The translations under genes were made by a program, and so were the position numbers. DNA of 64,000 bases from Tieghemostelium lacteum (Eukaryota > Evosea > Eumycetozoa > Dictyosteliales > Raperosteliaceae): assembly GCA_001606155.1 (NCBI GenBank), contig LODT01000042.1:395758-459757 (forward strand), given 5' to 3'. Each line of letters begins with the position of its first letter. Position 1 is the stretch's first letter. A model generated the notes under the pieces. The model had not been told where the DNA came from and made no database searches. It saw only the letters and a list, made by a program, of their open reading frames with translations. Shown piece after piece: positions 1 to 9,188 of the stretch.

Positions 1-1543
1 TAGATGAATGTGTATCTATAATAGGTTGAAATCCACCTAGATATCGAATGATATGGTCATGACCTTCAGCAGCTGCCATAGAAATAGCCGAATAAGTAAA
101 GCCTTCAAATCTATTCTCATTGAGGAATTTCACTACTTCCAAGTACCCACATTTTGCACAATTTTCAATGGACCTTGTTGAGAACTTAATTGGAATCTTT
201 TTAGAAGTATCCTTTTCATAGGACATAAGAAGTTTAACGATTCTCAAGTCTCCATGGAACCCTTGGTTCAAGTAGATGTCATTAAAACCTTCTTTACGAT
301 TAGCTAGGATATATTCTACAATTTCATATTTACAATCCAAAACACGTGGTGTGAAACCTTCTTTAACATTCTCGTGGATATATTTAACCCAGTCGAGGTT
401 ATTAGACTTTATAGCAATTTGGTCGAGTTCATGTGGAAGAAAACTAACGTAGATTGAAGCTTCAGGTTGTAGATAAAAGTACTTTAGTGTCTCCAAATCT
501 GGAAACTGGTCAACTAACACCAAATCATCAAAATTCTTTATAATATATTCATAAGCCTCTATAAGTCCAGCTTTCAAAACACCATTGAAATTCAATAGAT
601 TTCTATTGGATTTTCCATTTTGATGCAACCATTTAAAGCATTCCCAATGCTGAACTGTTACAGTCTTCTCATTGGACATTGGACTGTTTAACACCAGTTT
701 TTTGGCATCTGGTGGGAAGTTATTATACAACATTTGCAAGGTACTCAAATCACCTTGATAGAACGCCTCTTGAATTAGAAGAATATCGGTATAGAACAAT
801 TTAGTTCTCTCCTGTGTATCGGTATTATCTAGAAAGTATTTCTGGAATAGAATATTAAAGAGATCAAACTTCTTTAATCTAACCAAACGTTTACAAACAT
901 CATAGAGAACAGGCTTGATTATACCTAAATTGTCAATATACAACAACAACTCTGGTGTCATTTTGGAAAGTGACTGAAAAATAGCACGATCATTAACTAC
1001 ATTTATAGATTCACATCGTACCTCTATTAGAAATCTAATAATCTCTAGTGATCCAGATTTTAAACAATTCGATACCAATGCAAAAGGACGTTCTTTAGCT
1101 AAATAGTATTTCTTTTCATTGTCCTTGTTGAGTGCTCTCAAAAACTGGTAATTTAGGTACTGTTGTGGTGTGTCATCTGGTCCACTCCATAGATATTTAC
1201 TAGGTTGATTGGTCATACCAAATTCATCAGGGTATGCATTCAAACACTGTTTTAGTAGATCCAAATCTAGGTTATGTTGACATAGTTCCCATATTGCATC
1301 AGGTGAGAAATCTAATCTTGTCTCTATATATTTTTGTGGGTTTCTAGTTTTATTCTGTTGATCTTCTTGTAATCTTTGTTTAATCAGATCAAATCTCTTC
1401 ATTCTAACAAGTATTGGTAGAGTCAATTCATAGTAATTGTACCCTCTCTTACTATGACCTTTGGTAAAAGATAGAATTAACCTAAATAATATCTTATTTC
1501 TAAATACCAATAGATATAGTTGTTCATAATTATTAGGATCCAT
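1..1543 (-). CDS. Ankyrin-repeat/F-box-like family protein (3' end outside window)
   Basis: From an ATG at 1541-1543 the minus strand stays open without a stop for about 514 codons, to the window edge, so the C-terminus is missing. The protein begins MDPNNYEQLYLLVF. It then has degenerate helical repeats of ankyrin type, such as EVVKFLNENRFEGFTYSA followed by AAAEGHDHIIRYL near the edge. Large families of proteins with this opening and diverged ankyrin repeats are known in dictyostelids, mostly without assigned function. I see no catalytic motif. Codon use and the absence of introns match neighbouring genes. The ankyrin assignment of the last 100 residues is fairly secure; the first 300 residues are assigned only by overall character. 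Confidence 0.8.
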   Translation of the reverse strand, partial: MDPNNYEQLYLLVFRNKILFRLILSFTKGHSKRGYNYYELTLPILVRMKRFDLIKQRLQEDQQNKTRNPQKYIETRLDFSPDAIWELCQHNLDLDLLKQCLNAYPDEFGMTNQPSKYLWSGPDDTPQQYLNYQFLRALNKDNEKKYYLAKERPFALVSNCLKSGSLEIIRFLIEVRCESINVVNDRAIFQSLSKMTPELLLYIDNLGIIKPVLYDVCKRLVRLKKFDLFNILFQKYFLDNTDTQERTKLFYTDILLIQEAFYQGDLSTLQMLYNNFPPDAKKLVLNSPMSNEKTVTVQHWECFKWLHQNGKSNRNLLNFNGVLKAGLIEAYEYIIKNFDDLVLVDQFPDLETLKYFYLQPEASIYVSFLPHELDQIAIKSNNLDWVKYIHENVKEGFTPRVLDCKYEIVEYILANRKEGFNDIYLNQGFHGDLRIVKLLMSYEKDTSKKIPIKFSTRSIENCAKCGYLEVVKFLNENRFEGFTYSAISMAAAEGHDHIIRYLGGFQPIIDTHSS

Positions 1544-1869
1544 TAATCAGATATCTCCTTTAGTTTAGGCCTTAGTTGGTTAAAAAAAAAAAAAAATCAG
1601 ATTTCAAAAAAAATATGAGTTTTAAAATAGAAAGATAAAAATATACAAATATTATTATGATACTAGATTACACCAAAAAAAAAATATAATTATAACCAAG
1701 ATATTTCATTGTTGAAATTCAAAGTTTTAGATTCAAATCCATGATTTCATTGGAGATGCATTCACAGAAAAAAAGGTTTGGAGATGTGATTTACTAAGGA
1801 ATAAAATTTTCAAAAATCTACTATAGTTAATTTGGCTTGGAATAATCACCATATAGATATCATTTTATG

Positions 1870-2074
1870 TCACACCTCAACAAAACGCGTAATGACATTG
1901 TCCATCACACCAAATTCTAGTAGTGTAGAGACCATAAGTTTTGGTTTTCTAACATTATTGAGTTGATATGGTTCTACAGTTTACTAACAAGTATAGTATA
2001 AAAAGTTGTTCGTGTTCTTCTTTTATTCTATTCACCTTAGCTACTATTGATTTTTTATTATTATTACCACTCAT
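1870..2074 (-). other. Possible small gene or gene remnant
   Basis: Two overlapping coding-like frames lie here on the minus strand. One starts with ATG at 2074 (MSGNNNKKSIVAKVNRIKEE...) and stops at 1955. The other runs from about 1980 to a TGA at 1870 and reads QLNNVRKPKLMVSTLLEFG near its start. An intron from 2067 to 1974 (GTAATA...TGTAG) would join ATGAGTG to the second frame and give 36 residues, but this is only one possibility. Base composition is less AT-rich than the flanking spacer. It could be a small spliced gene, a decayed gene or chance. No family was recognised. Confidence 0.25.
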
Positions 2075-2162
2075 GATTGAGTTGTTTTTGGTTGAACTGC
2101 AATTTTGGTTTTTAATTTAAAAATTTTTTTTTTAATTATTATAATTTATATTTAATCATATC

Positions 2163-3605
2163 ATGACAACTTCCTTTCGTGAAGAGGAGCTAGAAATTAA
2201 AAAGCTACTATCTCAAGGTGGAGGTACTAGAGTGAGAAGAACTGCAGCATTAGCTACAGCATCGATGCCTATTGGAACTACCAAAAGAAAATCAAAACCA
2301 AAATCTGATAGTGAAGATGATAGTGATTCAAAGCATATTACCAAAAAGACTAAAAACTCCCAGTCATCATCACAGAGAAGAACAACAGTAACTAGTAGGA
2401 AACCAAAAGTACCACCACCAAAAAATAATAAAAAGAGAGGTAGTGTAGCATCTTCTGATAATGATGGTAACCCAAGTAAAGATGAAGAAGAGGAGGATGA
2501 AGAAGAAGAAGAAGAGGAAGTAGAGAGCTCAGAAGAAGAAAGTTCAGAAGAGAAAGTTAAAAAAGTGGTTAAAAAGAAATCATCACAATCGAATATTAAA
2601 AAACCTACTAAACCAGTGTCTAAAAAGAAAGCTGCAAATGGTAAGAATTTGAAAGGAAAAAAAGTCAGTACAAGAAAATTAGATAGTTCAGAGAGTGATT
2701 CAGATGATGATAAACCTGTGAAATGGAATGATAAAGTAAATCTAGCAGAGGCATTTGATTTACACAGAGTTTCTGAAAAAAGTAAAAAATACACTGACCC
2801 CAATGAACATGTACAAAGAAAACTTCATGAGAAAAAAGTTCAAAATGAACTGAATACTGAAAAAGAGATTATAAGAGCTTTTAAAGAAAATATTGAGGAG
2901 TCACCTTCTAAACCTTCTCCTATTTCTAGTGATAATGATTTAACACCTTATAAGGCACCTAAAGTAAATCGTTTGAATCCAAATTATTCTGCATCCTCTA
3001 CTGGTACTACTGCAACAACTGGTACTACAACAACTAGAGCTTCATCACAAAAAAATATTCAACCATCTCAAGAGTTGGAAGATGAAGAAGAAGAGGTTGT
3101 AAATGATAATGTTGTTGACAATCAGGAGGATGAAGTTAACAAGTCTACTTCTAATACCAGTGAAGTACCTTTCACCATGAAGAGTAATAAAAAACTATTT
3201 GAAGATCCTGACCAAGGTAAAAAGAAGAATTTGAACGAAATTGACGAACAATTGGATTTTGATGCAAAATATTTAAGTAATAGACCAAAATCACAACCAA
3301 TAGAGCCTTTAGTCGAATCAACTATCACACCTCCTACTGAACCTCCAAAAGACTCAACAAGCACAGAAAATGTAGATAAAGAAATAACTGATAACAATAA
3401 TACAAATGTAAATATAAAACCACTTCAAAATCTAGATGAGAGTCATAATAAGACTGTTGTGCAAGAGGATAGTCACGAACAGTCATTTGACTCATCAATA
3501 CCAAATACTCAACAAATTAATAAGCATTATGAGGAGTATAAGGATGCTATAGGTAGTCAAGCAATGGACTTTGAACTATTTAAAAATACTTTAAAAAATA
3601 AATAA
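2163..3605 (+). CDS. Charged, low-complexity, probably nuclear protein (480 aa)
   Basis: A single exon with ATG at 2163 and TAA at 3603-3605. Residues 30-180 are a mix of Ser/Asp/Glu blocks (an E-rich run near residue 110) and Lys/Arg blocks (KKRGS, KKVVKKKSS) of the kind found in disordered nuclear or nucleolar proteins. The less repetitive parts are the N-terminus (MTTSFREEELEIKKLLSQGGG) and the C-terminus (HYEEYKDAIGSQAMDFELFK), which may be the conserved ends. No enzyme or DNA-binding fold is visible and I do not recognise the family. Its promoter gap is shared with the uncertain small frame ending at 2074. The 3' end converges on the membrane-protein gene at 3701. Confidence 0.8.
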   Translation: MTTSFREEELEIKKLLSQGGGTRVRRTAALATASMPIGTTKRKSKPKSDSEDDSDSKHITKKTKNSQSSSQRRTTVTSRKPKVPPPKNNKKRGSVASSDNDGNPSKDEEEEDEEEEEEEVESSEEESSEEKVKKVVKKKSSQSNIKKPTKPVSKKKAANGKNLKGKKVSTRKLDSSESDSDDDKPVKWNDKVNLAEAFDLHRVSEKSKKYTDPNEHVQRKLHEKKVQNELNTEKEIIRAFKENIEESPSKPSPISSDNDLTPYKAPKVNRLNPNYSASSTGTTATTGTTTTRASSQKNIQPSQELEDEEEEVVNDNVVDNQEDEVNKSTSNTSEVPFTMKSNKKLFEDPDQGKKKNLNEIDEQLDFDAKYLSNRPKSQPIEPLVESTITPPTEPPKDSTSTENVDKEITDNNNTNVNIKPLQNLDESHNKTVVQEDSHEQSFDSSIPNTQQINKHYEEYKDAIGSQAMDFELFKNTLKNK

Positions 3606-3700
3606 AATATAAACTCACTATAATTCACACCACTTCTTTTACTTTAAAAAAGAGGTAATTTCGTTTTATTATAAATAAATTAATGATTCAAATAAAATTA

Positions 3701-4556
3701 TTAAACACTTCCTCCAGCACCATTTAATTGATAATCATTGTAATTTCCATAGAGATGGTTATGTCCACTTAATAAGAGGACTTGTTCTTCTAAAGCCTCT
3801 GCTAATTTCTTTTCTTGTTCAAATGGGTCATTGAAATGGTAAGCTTTTCTAAGGAAATATATAAATAGTAATAGTGTAGATAATGTTATAATACTAACGA
3901 GACATATAACCATTACAAATATAATTGAAGATGGCATACGGATCCAAACAACTTGTGATGGGTCATAGATATTATAGAAGCATGTTTGATTACTTTGAAT
4001 TGGAAATTGTGAGAGATATCGATTGACAAAATAACTGTTATTTGTCCATATTCCAGAGATATTAGTTTGATGTCTTTGATCATCTTCTTCAATTTGATAT
4101 TGTACATTGAATAGACCTTGAAAACAATACATTTTCTCTACGTATCCATGACTATTACTGTTTTGTGAATCTGATGAACTTAATGGAACATCAATGACAT
4201 CCATTTGATTACTATCCAATGAATCTTCTGCATTGGAAATTTTAAAAAAGTTTTTATCATAAATATACCACCATTCATTGACATTTAATGTATTACAATC
4301 AACATCATGTAATACTAATTGATTTATTTGAATGGTGGAATTTAAATTGCATATGGTTTCTTTGAATTTTAAATCTTTTATTGCCTGATATTCATAATAA
4401 TGTTAATTATTTTCAAATCAATGTGATATATTATAATTTTTAAAATATTACATTTGAATTTCTATTTTCAATAATATAAGCAATCAATGATATGGTTAAA
4501 AATAGTGATATTAATAAAAATAATACTGTTAAACATTTATATTCGGATTGTTTCAT
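3701..4556 (-). CDS. Two-pass membrane protein, unknown family (262 aa)
   Basis: Two exons: 4452-4556 and 3701-4384, with a 67-bp intron (GTAATA...TATCAG, 4385-4451) in phase 0. Exon 1 encodes MKQSEYKC and then a membrane segment (residues 9-29, VLFLLISLFLTISLIAYII). After about 150 residues with several cysteines (CNLN, DCNT, YCFQ, TCFY) comes a second membrane segment (SIIFVMVICLVSIITLSTLLLF) and a tail of about 60 residues beginning with an acidic/Leu-rich stretch (EQEKKLAEALEEQVLLL). The layout suggests a loop on the luminal or outer side, with both ends in the cytosol. That topology is inference. The TTG-initiated frame at 4219 is internal, not the start. Confidence 0.75.
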
Positions 4557-4864
4557 TGTGATATTTATGTTAAATGAATGATTAATTCAAACATTATAAA
4601 AAAGCAAGTTAATTTTTCATTTTCAAAGTTTTAAAATTAAATTTCATTGACCAACACACAATATCTAAGAAAAACACCACAACATACTATATCTATTTGT
4701 ATTGTGTGAAGATATTTTTTTTTTTTAAATTAATTGTGTGGTGTGGAGTGTTGAATGGTGAATTTAACTTTTTTAGAAATTATAAAACTATCTGATAAAG
4801 GTTGAGAGTGAGATAGAGAATTTAGATTTGTCTATTACAACAGTGAGATAATTACCTTTTGATT
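4557..4864. promoter_or_regulatory. Intergenic spacer upstream of the two-pass membrane protein
   Basis: AT-rich spacer between the 3' end of the gene at 4865 and the start at 4556. It contains a perfect 9-bp inverted repeat, CACACAATA (4655-4663) and TATTGTGTG (4700-4708), and a T-run. No coding frame or RNA gene was recognised. It presumably carries the promoter of the membrane-protein gene. Confidence 0.35.
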
Positions 4865-5317
4865 TTATTTACTTCTAGTATATTTTAGTGTTTTCCAATA
4901 CTGTAGTAATATAATTGCACATTTAAAGAAATGAGTGATTTTGAATTTTACAGGTGGACCATCTAATACCTCATTTTGAGATTTCCAATTCTTAATCTTG
5001 TACAGTAAAATTTCGTATTGTTTTAGTAACATTTTGTTACCCAAAACTGTAACTTCAAACTCTTCATTTTCAAATGGTACAAAGTTCATTAAATAATTTC
5101 TATGTGATAGTGCATTTCTAAGTTCATTTATATTCAATTGAAAGCAGCTTATACACTTGGCATTCACTGCTATATATAATGCAGAGTTATGATCAATTGT
5201 CTCTACAAGTCCTTGAACTTCATGTAAAAATATAGCTAACGACAAATAAGCTGAATCAAATGTTAAAGTTACTGGTTCTATAGTTTGTTTATAAATAAAA
5301 TCCATTGAATGTTCCAT
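4865..5317 (-). CDS. Unknown 150-aa protein
   Basis: Single exon with ATG at 5315-5317 (MEHSMDFIYKQTIEPV) and stop at 4865. The composition is that of a folded globular protein: mixed hydrophobic/polar, four cysteines (KCISCF, FFKC), and no low-complexity tract. That makes it a credible gene rather than a chance frame. I see no signal peptide or recognisable motif. It is head-to-head with the gene at 5417, with only 99 bp between the two ATGs, so the two probably share a promoter region. An additional unseen upstream exon cannot be excluded. Confidence 0.7.
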   Translation of the reverse strand: MEHSMDFIYKQTIEPVTLTFDSAYLSLAIFLHEVQGLVETIDHNSALYIAVNAKCISCFQLNINELRNALSHRNYLMNFVPFENEEFEVTVLGNKMLLKQYEILLYKIKNWKSQNEVLDGPPVKFKITHFFKCAIILLQYWKTLKYTRSK

Positions 5318-5416
5318 TTTATTAGTTTAGTCAACCACGTTACAATCTATATCAGTATTTTTGTAAAATAAATTAAAAAAAATGAAAATATAAATCATAA
5401 AAATAATCAAGACCTA
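5318..5416. promoter_or_regulatory. 99-bp head-to-head promoter gap
   Basis: Lies between the ATG codons of the genes at 5317 (minus) and 5417 (plus). It is AT-rich with an A-run near 5373 and has no other content. Both transcripts must start within it or inside a neighbour, so a shared bidirectional promoter is inferred. Confidence 0.5.
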
Positions 5417-5809
5417 ATGGATGGTGTAGTAAAACAATCTAACACAGAAAAAGAAAACATAAAGTTAGTAGAATCAACCAAGAATCAACAGCTTCTACAA
5501 GAAATGCTCTCTTCATTTAATTCAATCAATATAATTCAAATGTCTATATCTAACGTAAACCAATTGGATTACCATAATAATAATTATAATAGCGACGATC
5601 GTTCAAAAAGTAGAGATGAAGTATCAAAATTTAGAGAAGAACTATCCAAAAGGGATGAATTTAAAGTATTAAAAGAAAGGAATATGGATTTGGCAGCATT
5701 TATCTACAGTGAGGCAGATATTGATGTATACAATGATACAATGAAATTTCAAGATTTTAATATGTTCGTAACAATACAAAAACTTAAATTTAACAAATAT
5801 CAAATGTAA
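5417..5809 (+). CDS. Unknown small hydrophilic protein (130 aa)
   Basis: Single exon, ATG at 5417 and TAA at 5807-5809. The first half is polar and Asn/Ser-rich. A charged helical stretch (KSRDEVSKFREELSKRDEFKVLKERN) could be a short coiled coil, and the last 40 residues (AAFIYSEADIDVYNDT) look more globular. It is transcribed away from the 150-aa gene next door over a 99-bp gap. No family is recognised. The coding call rests on open-frame length, a proper ATG and codon use like the neighbours. Confidence 0.6.
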   Translation: MDGVVKQSNTEKENIKLVESTKNQQLLQEMLSSFNSINIIQMSISNVNQLDYHNNNYNSDDRSKSRDEVSKFREELSKRDEFKVLKERNMDLAAFIYSEADIDVYNDTMKFQDFNMFVTIQKLKFNKYQM

Positions 5810-5897
5810 TACATTACTACCAATAAATATCATTTTCACATATAATTTATCAAATTGAATTTTTTTAAATTAATTTTTTTAATTGGGATTTCGAATA

Positions 5898-7622
5898 ATG
5901 ACATCCCAGACTTTTCCTGATATTATTGTAAAAGATATATTATCTCTTTTAACAATTCATGTAGCGAGAGGTTTAGGTGGCTTTAAACATTTTCAAAATC
6001 TACATAGAAATCTATCAATTGTTTGTAAACAGTGGTATAATATATTTAAAAAGATAGATTTTACCTATCATTTAGCTATAACAAACAGTAATTATTTTGA
6101 AAATTTAAAATTCTATTTTAAATCTTCATTTAAAAAGACTATTTCCTATAGTCTCTGTAACTTCACAATTAAAGATTGCACATTATTTACTCAGTTATTC
6201 AGAGAGAGCATTGACAATGTAAATACATTTAATCTTAACTACTGCTCCAGTGATAAGCAATTCAGTGACCTTCTCAGAGATAATATCAGTCAAACAGTAT
6301 TGAATAAATCCGAGAATCCCAAATTTCCAAAACTTAAAACTGTTACCATTAACTCAGAGTACTCTGATATAGATAGTCTAGCTGAATTGTTAAAAGAACA
6401 AACTACAATAGAAAACTTCTACTACATTTCAAAGATCCCAGTTGATAATCTTCCTAGTATATTACAATTGTCAAATTTAAAATCATTAAATTTAAGCAAT
6501 TGCAAACTCACATCAAAACTACTTCAAGAATTAACTGATAACCCTGATTGTAGACTTACCTATTTATCGATATTTGATGTTACTCCATTAGGTGAAAATA
6601 GGGAAAACATGGATAATTGGTTTAAATCTCTGTCATCTAATAAGTATTTGACTGCCTTTGAATTGACATTTTCACACGACTCTCCAAATTTTAGTGTAAC
6701 CTATGATGCTTTGGTAGATTTTATAAATGGAAATTCAGTTCTCAAGAAACTAGTTTACAATGGCTATATTCTAGAGATTCCAGATGAAAGTTATATAGCC
6801 AAAAATCAAAAACCAATCACCAACAGTACATTAGAAGAAATTTTCATGGCACCAAATACTTTGATAACTAATATATCATATGATCAATTGGTATTCCATG
6901 ATTTCTATAATTTTACTTTTATAATACTGGGAAAATGGGTTGGAAAATCTTCAATAGAAAAAATAGTAATGTTGGTTATTGACAGTAATATAGTTGATAA
7001 AATAGAATCTGGTATTTTTCCTAAAGTTTCATTTTTAAGATTAGGCTATGATACTAAACCATCACAAGCTGAGTTACTTGCCAAATTGATAAAACTAAAT
7101 ATCCCAACATTGACAAGACTTGAAGTAAAAAAGAATAGAGATCTATTCGATGTACTAAGTGGTGATATATTCACCAATTTGAATCTCAATAGATCATTAA
7201 AACAACTTCACATTTCCTATATTGCACAAAAAGATTTAATTGTATTCCTAAATATGAATCACCCAACAATTTCAGTATTTGAAGTAATGGAAGTTGGTCA
7301 ATGGGATTCCACCGATGGTTATCTTCAAGCACTATCCACAAATACCACATTAACATCACTAAAATTCACAGTATATCAACTCAAGAATACATTTGTATTG
7401 GATTTAGTAATATCAACTATAAAATCCAATTCAAATTTAATACATTTAATGTTAAGTGGTAGTATAAACATGTTTGCACCAAGTTTAGACCAAAATTATC
7501 GTTTACAAGAATTTTCAGAATTGATATATGAAAATGCACATCGTTTACTGACTGTCAGAATTCAGAATGGCTATACTCAGCACCTTAATATTTTAAATAA
7601 ATATCTAATTAGAGCATACTAG
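5898..7622 (+). CDS. F-box-like / leucine-rich-repeat protein (574 aa)
   Basis: The start is taken as the ATG at 5898 (MTSQTFPDIIVKDIL). The open frame also contains an in-frame TTG at 5883 that is unlikely to be used. Residues 5-55 (FPDIIVKDILSLLTIH...LSIVCKQWYNIF) have the pattern of an F-box: hydrophobic, P-x-x-I-x-x-I-L, then V-C-K-x-W. The rest consists of irregular LRR-type segments (NLKSLNLSNCKLTSKLL, NRSLKQLHISY). Such proteins form a large dictyostelid family and would act as substrate adaptors of SCF ubiquitin ligases if the F-box is functional, which is inference. The next gene on the other strand ends 46 bp downstream. Confidence 0.75.
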   Translation: MTSQTFPDIIVKDILSLLTIHVARGLGGFKHFQNLHRNLSIVCKQWYNIFKKIDFTYHLAITNSNYFENLKFYFKSSFKKTISYSLCNFTIKDCTLFTQLFRESIDNVNTFNLNYCSSDKQFSDLLRDNISQTVLNKSENPKFPKLKTVTINSEYSDIDSLAELLKEQTTIENFYYISKIPVDNLPSILQLSNLKSLNLSNCKLTSKLLQELTDNPDCRLTYLSIFDVTPLGENRENMDNWFKSLSSNKYLTAFELTFSHDSPNFSVTYDALVDFINGNSVLKKLVYNGYILEIPDESYIAKNQKPITNSTLEEIFMAPNTLITNISYDQLVFHDFYNFTFIILGKWVGKSSIEKIVMLVIDSNIVDKIESGIFPKVSFLRLGYDTKPSQAELLAKLIKLNIPTLTRLEVKKNRDLFDVLSGDIFTNLNLNRSLKQLHISYIAQKDLIVFLNMNHPTISVFEVMEVGQWDSTDGYLQALSTNTTLTSLKFTVYQLKNTFVLDLVISTIKSNSNLIHLMLSGSINMFAPSLDQNYRLQEFSELIYENAHRLLTVRIQNGYTQHLNILNKYLIRAY

Positions 7623-7668
7623 CGACTAAGATAGCTACCAAAAAAAAAAAAGATTTATAGTATCGTTA

Positions 7669-8945
7669 TTAATTCAACTGTTCTTCTTGATCCTTCAATT
7701 TTATCTTTTTAAAATTTCTACTACTATCTTTTTGTGCCTCATCCTGTTGTTGATCCTGTGTTTCATCATTTTCAAATATATGATGTTTTTTACTTGGTGA
7801 CAAATAAGTTTCTTTACTTGTTTGTTGTTGTTGTGTATTATTTAAATTTGGTACTGTTAATATTCCAGTATTTACTATTCTAATGGTTGTAGATGAAACT
7901 TTTGTAACTATTGATTGTGTATTATTATTGGTAGTAGTGATAAGAGTTTGTTCAGTACTCTCTAAAACAGTATGATTTTCATCATTTACTGTTATTCTAT
8001 TTTCAGTTGATGGACTAACACCATCATCTATATTTATGCTACTATCACTACTGTTATCATTTTCATCGTTATCACTATATTCATCATCCGAGTATAAATG
8101 TACAAATGTTCTTTTACCATTGTTTTCCGCAATATTATTATTATTTACATTATTTTGATCATCATCGTCATCATCAGCCATTGGATTGTAATCACTTCTC
8201 AACCAAGGGAAATATGTTAATGAGTCTTGAGATCTGTCACCATAATCAAAGAATAACTCCTCATTCTTTGAAATTGGTCTATTTGAAATTAAAACTATAC
8301 GAGGTACACCCTCTACAGTAATCTTTATAGGATCTAAATTAGCACCTGCTACCTTGTGATTGATATATCTACCATGACCAAATTCCTCTGAAGGAATAGT
8401 AGGGTCAACGCTATTTTAATATTAATACCTATAAACTATAATTATATCCTCAACAGTTAGTTTAAGAATACATACCATAATACCTTTCCACAATGATCAA
8501 AATAGAATAAATAACAGTCAGGACGAAGAGAAGTTGATGTCGCTCTATACAACTTTTCTCTTCGTTCAGCTTCATGCTTATTTATCAAATCACCTTTATA
8601 TTCTACAATTAAAACACCAGAGGATTCTACATCTTCTAATAGTCTAACTCCATTACCTTTTCCTTTAGAATTTATAATCTCAGTTTGAATAAATCTTTGA
8701 TTTATATAATCATCTACAATCACTACAATGTTATTATTAAACAATTAATATTAATGAACTCTAATTAAACTCTCAAATGGATACCAACTCTTTTTTTTAA
8801 CATTACTAAATGACATTCTGACTGGTGGTGGTAATACACTCTTATATGGGACATTCTGTACAGGTCTTTCATATTCACCAGATGTATTATAAATCTCTAT
8901 TGCATGTATTGCTTTAGATTTTGAAATTCTTCTTTGATGTAACAT
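7669..8945 (-). CDS. SET8/KMT5A-like histone lysine methyltransferase (387 aa)
   Basis: Three exons: 8771-8945, 8476-8722 and 7669-8410; joined length 1164 nt. The second intron (GTATGT...AATAG, 8411-8475) is clear. The first junction (8723-8770) is the best phase-consistent choice but less certain. The SET domain follows the KMT5A pattern: KGKGNGVRL, LIVEYKGDLI, CYLFYFDHCGKVL-CVDP (spliced exactly at the Cys codon), INHK and EELFFDYGDRS. Family knowledge: SET8/PR-Set7 monomethylates histone H4 Lys20. The conserved Tyr, Asn-His and DYGDRS elements are all present, so it should be active. Unlike the animal enzyme, the SET domain lies near the N-terminus. It is followed by a 170-residue acidic Asp/Asn/Ser/Thr-rich tail ending in basic residues. 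Confidence 0.85.
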
Positions 8946-9188
8946 TCATTCTCTTTCCTCCAATTAGAGGTGCAAAATAAAATTTTAAAAAAAAAAAGGA
9001 GGTTTTATAATTTTAAATTTTAACCGTTAAATAAACTAAATTAGAATAAAAAGAATAATGTAATACAACCAATATTAAATTACTTTACAAAAGCCTGATA
9101 TGTTCATTTAAATATTAAGTGAATATTAAAAATAAAAAAAAAAATATTCAAATAAATAAATTAAATTATAATAAATAAGGGTGTAAAT

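Noticed and set aside
1725-1750. tRNA B-box-like GATTCAAATCC
   Set aside because: No A box or cloverleaf can be drawn in the upstream 60 bp.
2213-2803. Long minus-strand open frame opposite the charged-protein gene
   Set aside because: Its Ser/Leu/Phe-rich translation is the mirror of the acidic Lys/Glu-rich gene on the plus strand.
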